Of a stretch of DNA of 64,000 nt, positions 12,294 through 22,754 are shown piece after piece. The stretch's first letter is position 1; each line of letters starts with the position of its first letter. Origin of the DNA: Melampsora larici-populina 98AG31 (lineage: Eukaryota > Basidiomycota > Pucciniomycetes > Pucciniales > Melampsoraceae); contig NW_006768769.1 of assembly GCF_000204055.1 (NCBI RefSeq), positions 1,874,574 through 1,938,573 of the forward strand, given 5' to 3'. A model generated the notes under the pieces. It did not search any database, was not told the DNA's origin, and saw only the letters and a program-made list of their open reading frames with translations. Both the position numbers and the translations under genes were made by a program.

Positions 12294-13123
12294 GCTTGTT
12301 CTTATTTCACACTTAGATTGAATCACCTGGAAGTCTTTGAAGAGATGCTTACTTTTTCCGTGTGCGGTGCAATTTGTACAATGTCCAATGACAGAAAAAC
12401 TCTATATGCTCAGATCTATTGGATTCCCACTCCTGTTTGCAAGAATCTTCCTTTCAAAACCTGATCTCTATTGATGATGAATTAGATTCAAATTCAATGT
12501 ATTTACCATTCACACGCCAAGTGCACCTAACTGGTACATTTCATCGTGTTGAGGATATTCATGGTGTGTTCTTCATCTGCAACTCATCTCAACCTATTCC
12601 AACACAAGTGAGAGACAATTTTTTTTTTCATGGCACGGAGTTTCACGTCAGGTCATGTTAGGTCACGTCACATGTCATTTATGAATGTAATTTCTCTTTC
12701 CGTTCATAAATTGAAAGTTTTACATTTACTTACATAATACTTGATACACTGCTGCGTGTTTTGTACGACATATACTACAAGTAGCCAGGTACAAAATTTC
12801 GATTTGATGGTATGTATGTACATATGTTAATCAATATAAATACAAATACCTGTGTACTCTACTATTTTTGTTTATGTACACCTCAAGATTCCGAGGCATT
12901 TGCATTCCACCGTTTGGCTCCTTTTAGCAAGTTTATGACATTATTTCACCTCGACTTGAACATTAAGCCAATCTTGACCAACATACGCATCATTTACATC
13001 CACTCAACATCTTGATTCAACTTGCTGATAGCTCACCTCTCCTCACTTTCTCTGTGTTTACGTAGTCTTAGTACTATCAACACCAAAAGGCATATCTTTT
13101 TCAACATCTAGATTCTAGACGGT
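12294..13123. other. Non-coding interval upstream of the KDZ partner gene
   Basis: No credible gene is visible. It holds AT-rich sequence and a cluster of CACGTCA/GTCACGTCA-like boxes near 12645-12675 that could be promoter elements for the gene at 13124; that role is inference. Confidence 0.3.
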
Positions 13124-13436
13124 ATGACTCGAACCACCAGATTGGGGGCAAAACACAAGTCGCCACCACCCTCTCGACCAGCACCACCCAATAATCCCCA
13201 ACAACGTTCTTCTCAACAAGCTCAAACTTTGACCACTAAACATACACCTGCCCCCGCTTGTCCTTCACCAGACTTAGACGGTATGACTCGAACCACCAGA
13301 TCCAGGGCGAAACACAAGTCGCCACCACCTTCTCGACCAGCACCACCCAATCCCCAACAACCTTCTTCTCAACAAGTTCAACCTTCGACCACTGAACATA
13401 CACCTGCCCCTGCTTGTCCTTCACCTGACTTACCTT
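13119..13436 (+). repeat. Two tandem 159-base repeats at the start of the KDZ partner gene
   Basis: The segments beginning GACGGTATGACTCGAACC near 13118 and 13277 are 159 bases (53 codons) apart and similar throughout. The unit includes the bases just before the ATG, so both copies carry an ATG in the same context and the same frame (13124 and 13283). Translation could begin at either. Confidence 0.85.
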
Positions 13437-15554
13437 TGCCAAATCATAACTTACAGCCTCATTCATCTCAGCAACTACCTCCTGATTCTGCTACTCAGCG
13501 TGGACAAGAGAATCCTTTCAATTCTCCTCCGGCTCAAATAACATCTCAACGCAGTAAACGTACTCGCCGAGTAAGACAACCTATAGCTTCAGTTGCCAAC
13601 ATGAGCTCTGAAGATTCTGATGATCAGGATGAAAATTGTGAAGGAGAATCTTCTGATTCACAGGAAGAAGAATCAATTGGCGCGATTGATGATCAAACTG
13701 GTGATAGAAGTGACAAAAGACGAGCCCCACCAGCGACCTCGAATTCAGCTCACACTTCAAATAAGCGTGCAAAACGTGTTAGAGTTATTAAACCCGCCAA
13801 TGAGACTGAAACAAATGAAGACACTCTACACTCGGAAACCACGATGCCGACCATTAAGAACTATAAGGAACTTGTTAATGATTGGCCTGAATACAAGATC
13901 TCAGCTGAGATGCGTGGTAAGACGACTGGTAACCAGGTTCCATCTCATATCAAGAAAGAATGGAAGGCAATTCAGAAACTTTATCGACACCACAAGGCCA
14001 TGCTAGCCATGATGGGTAACATTTCTCTGTATACTCTCAACAAGTCGATGTGAGTATCTTCTTGTCTATTGTTTTGTCTATCTTTTGGATGATTTTTCCC
14101 TCAATTGTTCTGTCTATCTTTTCTTCTACCTTCTTGTGTATCTTTCTGCAAAACACCTGTAATCTTTTACATATTGATTCAATTCCTTTTATTACAATCA
14201 GTGGCGAACTTGGTGGTAAACGAGGTGACAACGCTTACCATCTCTGGATGAGCTATTCTAAGGAAGGAAACAAACCAAAGAGTGAGTCATTCCTGCTCGT
14301 TCGCATATTTATGTTCTTTGCTTACATCATGAATTACTCACCTTCATCACAGTGCCTCACCGAGGACAAACAGGTGTTTTGCCTCATCGTAACAAGGTGG
14401 TTGGAGCACTATGGACCGCTCTTCCGCTTGCTCGCCGTCGTGTTTTCCATCCAAATATATTCTATGCTTTATCTGGCCTCCCTCCACCACCTAAACCAAA
14501 CGATGATGAGGAAAATGATGAGGATGAAGACGAGGCAAGCTGGGATGAATTATCGGCTCAAGAAAAGGAAGAGCTTCAGACGTTATATGACGAGATGGTA
14601 AGTAGAGATAAAGTCGCCAAGGTCTATGCTAAAGTGGCCGCAGGGGTGCCAGGCGGCGCAACCCTTCCCGAATACAACCGGAAGTCATTGAGATGTATTG
14701 AGCGACTTCATGACCAGGTTTTTCATTGTTTTTTCACCTTTCTTCTTTTTTTGTTTGCCTTGATCTATTGATTGAAGTGTCAATTGATGTCGTCTCATTT
14801 TTACCTTTCTTGCATATTCAGATTGAAAACGAGTCCAACCGAATGTCATTCTCTTATTACCTCATCGCTTCCAGTAATTATGCGGCCACTGAAGGATTGT
14901 CTTCTGACCCTGGGTGGTGCCGCGAATTCACTTCTCACATCAACATGGCCAAATATGTCACAACTAAGGCCAATTTTCCAACAATTTTCGCTGCTCATAT
15001 CCAGGGTCTCTCGGTCAATGAGGTCGTGGCAAAACAGACTGGGAAGAAGAATCTTGTCAAGGCTAAGGAACCTTCGCCAAGTGATGTTCTCAAAGGACAA
15101 TTATCACACCGCTTGCGTCTTGAGATGAGTAAGCACGATTTGATCAGCTGATGTGATGACAAGCACTCATGCACAATATTCTTTATGTACAGAAAAAGCG
15201 CTGAAGATGGACTGTCAAGGATTTCCTCGTGGACCCGACCCTGTCAAGCGTGCAGAGGAGAAGTTCTCATTGCGAGTGCTTCAACTTCCTGGTTCAGCGC
15301 TGTCGACCGAAGTATTGGCCTTGGGCTTTGACAAAATGAAGACTGCACAGCGATCTATCTGGTTGAACGACGTGATTGCAGGCCTTTTCAAACTTGCGAA
15401 GATATCAGATGGTACAGACAATGGGGCAGAGAACAATCAATCAGAAATGTTACAGCCCACTGATAATGATGTCATGGATGATGTTGATGACACTTTTGTT
15501 GATGATGGAGAAGAGTGGGGTGGACTAGAGTGGGCCGGATTGGGTGACTCATAA
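13124..15554 (+). CDS. KDZ-associated five-exon gene, intact, 679 aa, unknown function
   Basis: Five exons: 13124-14049, 14202-14281, 14353-14717, 14822-15128, 15193-15554. All four introns are GT-AG and phases agree exactly (2040 coding bases, no internal stop). Residues 1-106 are a Pro/Gln-rich tandem duplication (53-residue unit starting MTRTTR). Residues about 120-240 are acidic and basic low complexity (SEDSDDQDENCEGESSDSQEEE). The globular part carries KNYKELVNDWPEYKIS, GGKRGDNAYHLWMSY, GVLPHRNKVVGALWTALP and an FHPNIFYALSGLPPPP motif, then an acidic stretch and a conserved-looking C-terminal region ending in an Asp/Glu-rich tail. No membrane span or signal peptide; a nuclear location is likely. 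Divergent to the transposase within the same TIRs, so presumably an accessory protein. I cannot assign a biochemical function. It is intact while the transposase is dead. Confidence 0.85.
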
Positions 15555-16403
15555 ATTTAGGATTTTTTATTTCTTTTCACTTCTTATCAATCTAGCGTAT
15601 GTTTTCTTGTTTCCTTTGTTCTTGCTTTATTACAGGGTCATGGAGCCTGCAGTGAGGAGAGAGGATGTCTTGATATGTGAAGGAACTCCGGTGTATTTCA
15701 TTTTTCTAATTGTACCTCGAATTTTTCCATTCTCACTTGAAATATGATTTCAATAAATAATCATTGCTCTCAACTCATGTGAGCGCCAACTGAGATGCCA
15801 AAAGATTCCCTATGGTACCTTTGAGAAGGAGTTTTTTGTGATTTTTCTTTGCAAACAAAAGATTGAATCGAAACATCCCACAAAGAGGTATCACAGTACG
15901 GTGAAATACTTGAACGTTACCTCTTGGCTTTCATCTCTAATGTAAAATATGAAATGTAGGACACGTGATCATTCAAGATCGAATTGATGCCGATGCTTGA
16001 AAGTACGAATGTAGTTCAGCATATCTCAACTTGAGTTGTTTGGACCCTCCGATTTGGACGGCTGTGTATCTGTTCGCAGAAATCTCACTCGTGGGTTCGA
16101 AGTTTTTTACGGCACATTTATGTGCGACTTGTATTGATAATGTATTCTTAAACATTCGATTGGTTGATGGAGTACGTTTGAGTATGTAGAACAACAAGTG
16201 AGGTGCAGACAAAGTCAAGCCGTATTGGATGACAAAAGACTAAGTATGAGGTAGAATACTTGGTATGAGGTTAAATTCTTGAGAACATTGTTTTTTATGT
16301 TAATCGGAATGAAATCAAAGGCCCATCCACGATACAATTGTCTTTGAGTAAATGTAAAAGTTGGTGAAGTTGGAGGATTGTGTGATTTGGTCTCTGAACA
16401 AGA
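15555..16403. other. Non-coding interval between the partner gene and the right KDZ TIR
   Basis: This is the 3' flank of the partner gene, with AATAAA-like AT-rich sequence near 15750. No reading frame here looks like a gene. Confidence 0.3.
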
Positions 16404-16785
16404 ATGAGTGACTTCGATGATGGAATAGTTGAATTGTGTTCGATATTGATTTGTTGAGGCTGAGGGTGTAAGGGTGAGTGTTGGAGGGTACGGTAATGTA
16501 CAGTGTTGGACTTGTACATATGTAGTGTGTAGAATCGGTGAGTCAGACTGATCTGGCGGGCTCGGCAAGTCTGGGAGGTGGCCAGACGTGTCTTTGAGTG
16601 GACCAGCGCAAGTCTGATTTTTTGAGCTTGCAGACTCGTCTGGAAGGTCAAAAACTTAGGGGGAAGAATTGCCTTAGACTCGTCTGGCGCGTCCGCGAGT
16701 CTGCCTGCAAGCTTAGGGTGTTACTCCGATGAGAAATACCCGATTTTCTCCGGGGTCATACAGTAGGATCTAGTAGCCACAGGTG
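16404..16785 (-). repeat. Right TIR of the KDZ transposon
   Basis: This is the inverted copy of 5682-6064. The outer end reads GTAGCCACAGGTG and is followed by the TSD GCTCAATC at 16786-16793. Confidence 0.92.
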
Positions 16786-16793
16786 GCTCAATC

Positions 16794-17766
16794 GTACGTA
16801 GTAAGTTATTGACAAAAGCGGATCAGGAGCCGAACAGAATTTGGTTGGAACCGAATTATGCCATTTTAGGTGTGGACCAGGCCTCCGCAATCGGTCACTC
16901 ACTAGAGTTCAAATGTGAATAATAAATTTTCGCGCTGCGAGGCGTTAGATGGAATGATACATTTGCTGATGTACTCATCACTTAAAAAGGAGGCCTTGTA
17001 GGAGGGCACAATTTAATATTGTTCATGTTTTGGAGCACCATACAAATCCAAAGATTTTCAACATTAAAATTTTAGTTCACCACAAAACGCTTGCTTCGTC
17101 TTCTACTTCTATCCATCAACGTAAAATTCCTTGCGTCTTTTAAACTAGGTCATTGTCTAATTCTGCAATGGTTATTTGAAGCGATTATAGAAATGCGTTT
17201 GTGAGAGGTTTTGGTTTCGTTCGTTGGAAAAATCTCAATGTTCAAGACCATACAGTGCCCAATTGGATGATTGCGCAGTATATTCTCCTATTCCTTGAAG
17301 GTGCGTATAATTTCGTTTGAAGTTTAATTTCATTGCTGATTCCTTGTTTGCAGAAACCGAAAATAAGCCTGCACCTAAACAACAAGATAGAACTATAACA
17401 CTCGACGATTGGGAGACTCCGGTTTACATCAGCATCGTCATTCCGGCTATTGGAGAACCCGAGGTCATTGTCATACAACCCTGAAATCTGTCTCAAGTTA
17501 CACCATTATGTTTGAAGAAGACACTGAAAGTGCAGTTTCTCTACTTCTGGGGCCAATTTGTAACTTATGAACTGTCTCAAACAATTAATGTGTCTGAACA
17601 AGCATTACATGTAATCCTACATTATGTTATACAATCCAAATATTTTAGTGAATTGCCAACGTCAAAGTAGGTGCTCTATCTGAATGTTGTTGCCTAAGCG
17701 TATACTTAAACTTAAGACAACCTTAGGCCAAAAACTGGGTCATATATTCCATCTTTGAGACCAATG
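16794..17766. other. Interval between the KDZ element and a Helitron terminus
   Basis: There is no confident gene. A minus-strand open stretch at 17242-17496 lacks a convincing start codon and could be an exon fragment. If the Helitron reading is right, this is its 3' interior. Confidence 0.3.
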
Positions 17767-17791
17767 GCGGGCTTGCCCGCGCAAGCTCTAG
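17767..17791 (+). mobile_element. Helitron 3' terminus (hairpin plus CTAG)
   Basis: A palindrome GCGGGC-TT-GCCCGC (17767-17780) is followed after seven bases by CTAG (17788-17791) and then T. That is the canonical Helitron 3' end: a hairpin about 7-12 bases before CTRR, inserted before T. The same architecture (GCGGGC-GC-GCCCGC then CTAG|T) ends the independently proven Helitron at 25415-26920. The element extends to the left; it may be the one whose helicase opens the window, with the KDZ transposon nested inside. Confidence 0.75.
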
Positions 17792-18069
17792 TGTTTAATA
17801 AACTGGGCCGTACAGATCACCTTTATTACACAGCACTGTTTGGTCTTCCCTCATCAATCTACACTAAATATAAAAAGCATCATACATTTACCATACCTTA
17901 TTCCAGAGCATCATTTCCTTCATCAAGAGCTGACCTGACTGCTAAGCGTCCATTTAATTTTACGACCTGTACTTGCACACTGTCCACGCTGATCTTTCAA
18001 TGATTGATGGGATGACTGTAAAATTAGCAAAGCCCCATTTGTTGAAGAAAAATTGTTCATTGATGGGGA

Positions 18070-18832
18070 CACTACGCCAGATCACTAATTTACCGCTGAG
18101 TTTATAAAATTGAAACTGTAGAAAAATATCACCAATACAAGGGAGGTCGGAAAAATTTGAAAAAATAATGATTCAATTCATGGGTGCTGTCCCCTCATTT
18201 TGCATATATTTGCATATTTTTGCCATGATTTTTGAAGTCTCCCCAAACCAAAATGCTCACAGGGGATATTATGTCAGAAACTCAAATTTGGTCCAAAACT
18301 AGCAATATTTGGGCAAAAACCTTCAAGCACAAAAATATGAGTATTTTTGTTCAATCATCTGAACACTTGCAATTTATGGAAGTCGCATGATGGCTCTACA
18401 AGGTTTATTAACGTGCTGAAGCCATTGTAGTAATGACTTCTATGCTTATATATGGTTCCTGCTGTGTACGTCTCTTGATATATCTCACCCATTCTTGGAG
18501 ACACACAGCTTTTTTGTGCACAAAAACTGTAGAGCCAGAATGCGGCATTCAGAATGTCAAGACACTACAAGTGTTGGAGCAAAATTGATGATTTTGTTGG
18601 TGTTGCAAGGTCACTGTCTCTCTACCTGCCAGTTTTGGACCAAATCTGGGTTTCTGACATTATTTGCATTGTGGTTGTAAAAATATGAAAAAATATTCCA
18701 GATGATTGGAATGCACCAAAGGGCCCAACCAATATTTTTTCATATTGTTCTGACCCCTCCCAGCTTTTCCATAATTGTCTATGTCTGCTCAATTTTCTAA
18801 ACTCAGCGGTAAATTTTAAATTTGGCGTAGTG
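18070..18832. mobile_element. CACTA-type non-autonomous element (MITE), 763 bases
   Basis: Both ends are CACTACGCCA in inverted orientation (18070-18079 and 18823-18832), flanked by a perfect 3-base TSD GGA (18067-18069 and 18833-18835), as expected for EnSpm/CACTA elements. The arms stay alignable well inward: TTTACCGCTGAGTTTA near both ends, and TTTGGTCCAAAACT near 18280 against its complement near 18635. No transposase is encoded, so it must have been moved by an element elsewhere. Confidence 0.88.
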
Positions 18833-19204
18833 GGAGGCACCTTTTTCCAACAAACAGTGGATGGGTGTAATTGATATAAAGATGTGGAAAGATGATTGGT
18901 TCATTATTATGGCACACTGCCCTTGAACAAACAGCAATCAAGTGTTAGTGTAATTGAAAGATAGATGATTGGTTAGCTTTTTGAATGTACTTAATTTGTC
19001 TTCCCTCAACATATCCGATCAATGTTGGTCATATATAAGCTCAAGCCTCTTGCCATCTAGGCCTCTAAAAGCTCAAATCAAAGCCAATTATAATACTGGT
19101 ACCAAACTTCACATTCACATCAAACATCTTCCACACCTTTATCTTTACATAACGCTCAAACTCATCAATACCTTACACCAACAACACCAACAAACCCAAA
19201 AAAT

Positions 19205-20439
19205 ATGCCAAAGACAAATTTGAAGCAAAAGTACCAGGCAGCAAGAAGAACTGAAAATAACAACAAAATAAACAAAAAGTGTATTGAATTCAAGATTCAA
19301 AGAGAAAACTCATGTTGAAGACAAATTTTGTATGAGTATGGACTGCCCAACACAGAAAAGTTTTTCTTTATCAACAACAAATCTAAGAAAGAACTCATCT
19401 CGGCACCAGAGAAGGTATTCAACCATGGTATTGTCATCCTAATTGACAAAACCACTCTGGGACTTCTATTGATAGCTTGATTCAACCAACAACTTTTATG
19501 AAATGCATCTGGAGCTTCATGAATTATTCAACTCATCAATCTCAACATTTTATATGCATGGGATTTCAAGAGGACATGTAACCAAAAATCATGCTATTCA
19601 ATTTCAAGGTATCAAAAATCCCGGCCACATGAGAGCTTTAGGTTGGCAGTCCGGCGCAGGCATTGCTGCTGATGTCCGGAAGGATGTTTGTAAGTTTACA
19701 ATTTGAAATTTTATGCCATTCAATGTCAGCTGACTGTGCGGTAATTTACGTAGGTCATTATGCTCTGAACAGCACGACATCTAATTCAAAGGAAAGAGTT
19801 TGGCTGGACGTGGAGTGCAATGGACTCCATATCCCTTGTGCCAAAGATTTCTGAGCAGAGAGATTTGCAACTCTATCAAGGAGAGATTTTGAAGCAAATT
19901 CCAAGATCGCAGCTGACGCAAATGTACCATCTTTTGACTCTCCTGAATGGGAGACATCTGCCAACGGGAAAGTATGGGCTTCAAATGTTGCAATTACATG
20001 TGATAATTTTCACAATAAACCACATTTGGACGGGGATACTAAACCATATGCTTTTGGAATGTTTGCTGGAGTCAATAGATCAACTGGACAACTTCACGAC
20101 ATCATCAAAACACCCGGTGACTTTCACCTTAATGGTTCTATCTTCTCTTCGTTGGATTACTCTGCAGGAATTAACTTTGATGAGTGTAATGGTATTGTGG
20201 AAATGGTATGGAATACACAAGTCAACTACCACCAAAAGATTGGGTGAAAATATCAATCCAACAAAAGCACTTATCACCTGGTTTGGCTCTTCATGTCAAA
20301 TTTCTTCTAGGTGGTTGAATATGGGAAAGGCATTGAAGTTAAAGAAAAAGAGTATGTCACAGAACAAATGGGAGTCATATACCAAGGAACACAAAAAGGA
20401 TATGAACAACAGGTTCACGCAAAACTGGACAAGTTGTAG
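19205..20439 (+). pseudogene. TET/JBP-family 2OG-Fe(II) dioxygenase-like gene, degraded
   Basis: The reading frame starts at ATG 19205. Features recalled from rust Tet-like proteins appear in order: HGIVILIDKTTLGLLLIA; MRALGWQSGAGIAADVRKDV; WASNVAITCDNFHNKPHLDGD, which holds the HxD iron-ligand motif (His-Leu-Asp near 20020-20031); YAFGMFAGVNRSTGQL; NFDECNGIVEMVW; and WFGSSCQIS. One intron near 19689-19752 is phase-consistent. Breaks: TGA at 19316-19318, 19478-19480 and 19852-19854, plus frameshifts near 19490 and 20225. After a possible second splice near 20310, a frame runs to TAG at 20439. TET/JBP enzymes oxidise 5-methylcytosine or thymine in DNA; in fungi they are expanded alongside KDZ transposons. 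This copy should be non-functional. Confidence 0.75.
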
Positions 20440-20962
20440 ATGGAAAGTGGATATTGATTCTTGTATATGTTGTCTCATTGATTGATTGTAAATATTACTC
20501 TTCTTGTGAATGATTTATTATGTGTATCTATTTCCTAAATTTTCTAGCAACTATAGATTATGCAGACATGCACGCAATAGGTGTGAAACAACTCAAAATA
20601 TACAAAGGCTGCAGTTAACAAAATGATGCAACTTGAATTCCAACTCCACAGCTCTTTGATTCTCTGGATAGAAGAGTGTAAAATATCAAATTTCTAGAAT
20701 CTCTGGGGTGAAATTATCTTACAAGATATTGTAGCTGAACAAACTTGAGATAGGGACATGTATGTTATATGAAAATAAGATAAAAGTGTGAACTTTGGGA
20801 AATTTTTCCAGTTGCATCTCCTACATGTGTGATATTGTTTCTTGGGTCATTGACTATGGAACTATATCTTTGCCTGATAAAGATTTGTAGTCAGCTTCAC
20901 ATCACAGAGTAAAAGAAACATGATGCCTTGACAACAAAAAGTCAACACACCTCACAGTGGAT
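20440..20962. other. No gene seen
   Basis: AT-rich spacer between the TET/JBP remnant and the 442-aa ORF. Confidence 0.4.
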
Positions 20963-22291
20963 TTAGTTGTCAATCACAGTTTGAGCTGCATCAATATTTA
21001 ACTTTTCAGTTTCTGTCTTTCCTAACTTGGCTTCCATAGCTTTGAATTTCCTATTGAGGTTTGCAATGTCAGCCTTTGCTTTATTCAATTCTTCCAAGCG
21101 CAAGGGGACTATGCCATTCAATTTTGTCTGGTAATTTGAGAACGTGGTGACTGAGTTCTCCAAGTAAAACCTCGAAGTAGAGATTTGAGTGTTGACACAA
21201 GCTCCCAGCTCTCCCAGGTTGGTGTTAGGAGATGGGGTTTCAGAGATTACATTGGTGTCAATGTTGCAAATCTTGTTGTCGCTTGAGTAATGCTCATCAG
21301 CAATTCTGTCCAAAGAATGGTCCACAAGCTCAGTTGTGTCACTTGGAAGGATGGATTCCAAAATCAAGAGTCTCATCTTGAGTGCCCATAAATCACCAAT
21401 GGGTAGAGAGTTTTTGAGTTCCTTGGTGTAGAGGTTGGCAGGCAGATGACAAGGTATGAAATTGTATTGCTTTGAAGACCTTGTGATGTACACACAGCGA
21501 GCTTGGATTTTGTGAGGATCAACATTGCAAGACTGAGCATAGAAGTGAACATGTGCTTCAATAGCCTTGAAGAAGCAAATAATTTCCTCTGACCACCATG
21601 AAGGTATGAAATAGTGTACCTTGCTAACATCAGAGATACTAGTGATTGATTTGAGTTCTGCAATTTTGCCCATGATGGCGTAATTTTGTGGCTGGAAAAT
21701 ATACACCAACCCTCTTGCAGCACCACATTTGACCAAGTACTGTCTGTATTCTTTACAGACCTGTGCTTTTGTGTTTTTCAGCAACTTGAAAGGCAACCAA
21801 AATGAAACAAAACACAACACCTGTTTCTTATTGGCCAATATGTAATGATGGTCTAGGATTTTGATGTTGCCAATTTCCTCCCAACACATCAAAGATAAAC
21901 ATTTAAACTGAGCCAATAAGACTGGCATGATTATGTTGAGTTTCAGAATATGTTTGTGAACAGAGAAGTTGTAATAGCAATTTTTTATTGCATTATGAAA
22001 GGAGTTCCAGAAACCACCCTTGGCCAAAACATTGACACAATCTTCTAAATTAGCCTCCCATTTGAACAAGAATCTGTTAATGCCCCAGAGCTGTAGCACC
22101 AATTCAACATCTTTGAAACGGTGTGGGCTCAGGTGAACACCAGTCTTTTCAAAGTATGTTACACTAATCACTGGCATTGAGGTTGTGGAAGGGATTGGCT
22201 GTCCTTCTGGGAAGTTTTCAAGAAGATTCTTTTGCTTGTGTTCTGACAGGCTTGGTGGAATGGGTGATGCCTCCAAGTCCCAACACATCAA
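20963..22291 (-). CDS. Uninterrupted 442-aa ORF, unknown function
   Basis: A single 1329-base open frame (MMCWDLEASPIPPS ... AAQTVIDN) has no intron and no frameshift. It is the longest clean ORF between 16 and 27 kb, where other coding remnants are broken. The middle is rich in Cys, Trp and aromatic residues (GINRFLFKWEANLEDCVNV; VSFWLPFKLLKNTKAQV; FIPSWWSEEIICFFKAIEAHVHFYAQ) without a zinc-finger pattern I can place. Residues about 390-430 (LEELNKAKADIANLNRKFKAMEAKL) are a likely coiled coil. No signal peptide is visible. I do not recognise the family; it could be the 3' part of a larger transposon protein or a rust-specific multicopy gene. The start Met may be internal to a longer original protein. 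Confidence 0.6.
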   Translation of the reverse strand: MMCWDLEASPIPPSLSEHKQKNLLENFPEGQPIPSTTSMPVISVTYFEKTGVHLSPHRFKDVELVLQLWGINRFLFKWEANLEDCVNVLAKGGFWNSFHNAIKNCYYNFSVHKHILKLNIIMPVLLAQFKCLSLMCWEEIGNIKILDHHYILANKKQVLCFVSFWLPFKLLKNTKAQVCKEYRQYLVKCGAARGLVYIFQPQNYAIMGKIAELKSITSISDVSKVHYFIPSWWSEEIICFFKAIEAHVHFYAQSCNVDPHKIQARCVYITRSSKQYNFIPCHLPANLYTKELKNSLPIGDLWALKMRLLILESILPSDTTELVDHSLDRIADEHYSSDNKICNIDTNVISETPSPNTNLGELGACVNTQISTSRFYLENSVTTFSNYQTKLNGIVPLRLEELNKAKADIANLNRKFKAMEAKLGKTETEKLNIDAAQTVIDN

Positions 22292-22754
22292 AACTCAAAG
22301 ATGGTGTCTGACAATTGACTGAATGGTGAGGTTTGACGTTATCAGCAAGGATCTTGTATGATTTGAAATAAAAAATAGCCACACACATGTACATGTATCA
22401 TCTTGTTTTTGGACACAGTTCCGAGTGCGTCAATTTTGGCAAACACTACAGGCCCATCTCTTCACATCCCTCGACTCCATTGGGGATAATTTGTAGGGAA
22501 TAGTGAGCATTTTAGATATAGTTTTATAGAATTTTATAGCTTGATAACAAAGTCTTGGTTATTTGACTTTGGCAGGGGAGTACAACTGTGACAGAACACT
22601 GCTCATAGACAGATATGAAAAGACACAGTCTTTTATAGCCCTCTTTCAAAGTATTTGGCTCTGATCATAGAGCAATGATGCACAACTGGTAATGTGAAGC
22701 TTGAGAAGACACTTGCATTAATTATTAAACCTGTGTGCAGTGGTTTTGGAACCC

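Larger units (their letters stand above)
5682..16785. mobile_element. Complete KDZ-superfamily DNA transposon, about 11.1 kb
   Basis: The element is bounded by long inverted repeats beginning CACCTGTGGCTAC at both ends. An 8-base direct repeat GCTCAATC flanks it at 5674-5681 and 16786-16793, matching the 8-base TSD known for Zisupton/KDZ elements. Inside are a KDZ transposase gene on the minus strand (6329-10121) and a divergently transcribed five-exon gene (13124-15554). A 1.85-kb foldback repeat lies between their start sides. Both TIR and TSD copies can still be aligned over their whole length, so the insertion is not ancient, but the transposase has several nonsense codons. The boundaries are read directly from the sequence; the superfamily comes from the transposase. 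Confidence 0.93.

Noticed and set aside
14050..14601. 183-codon plus-strand ORF overlapping introns of the KDZ partner gene
   Set aside because: It begins at an intron donor, reads through intron 1 and intron 2, and its exonic part is out of phase with the clean five-exon model.
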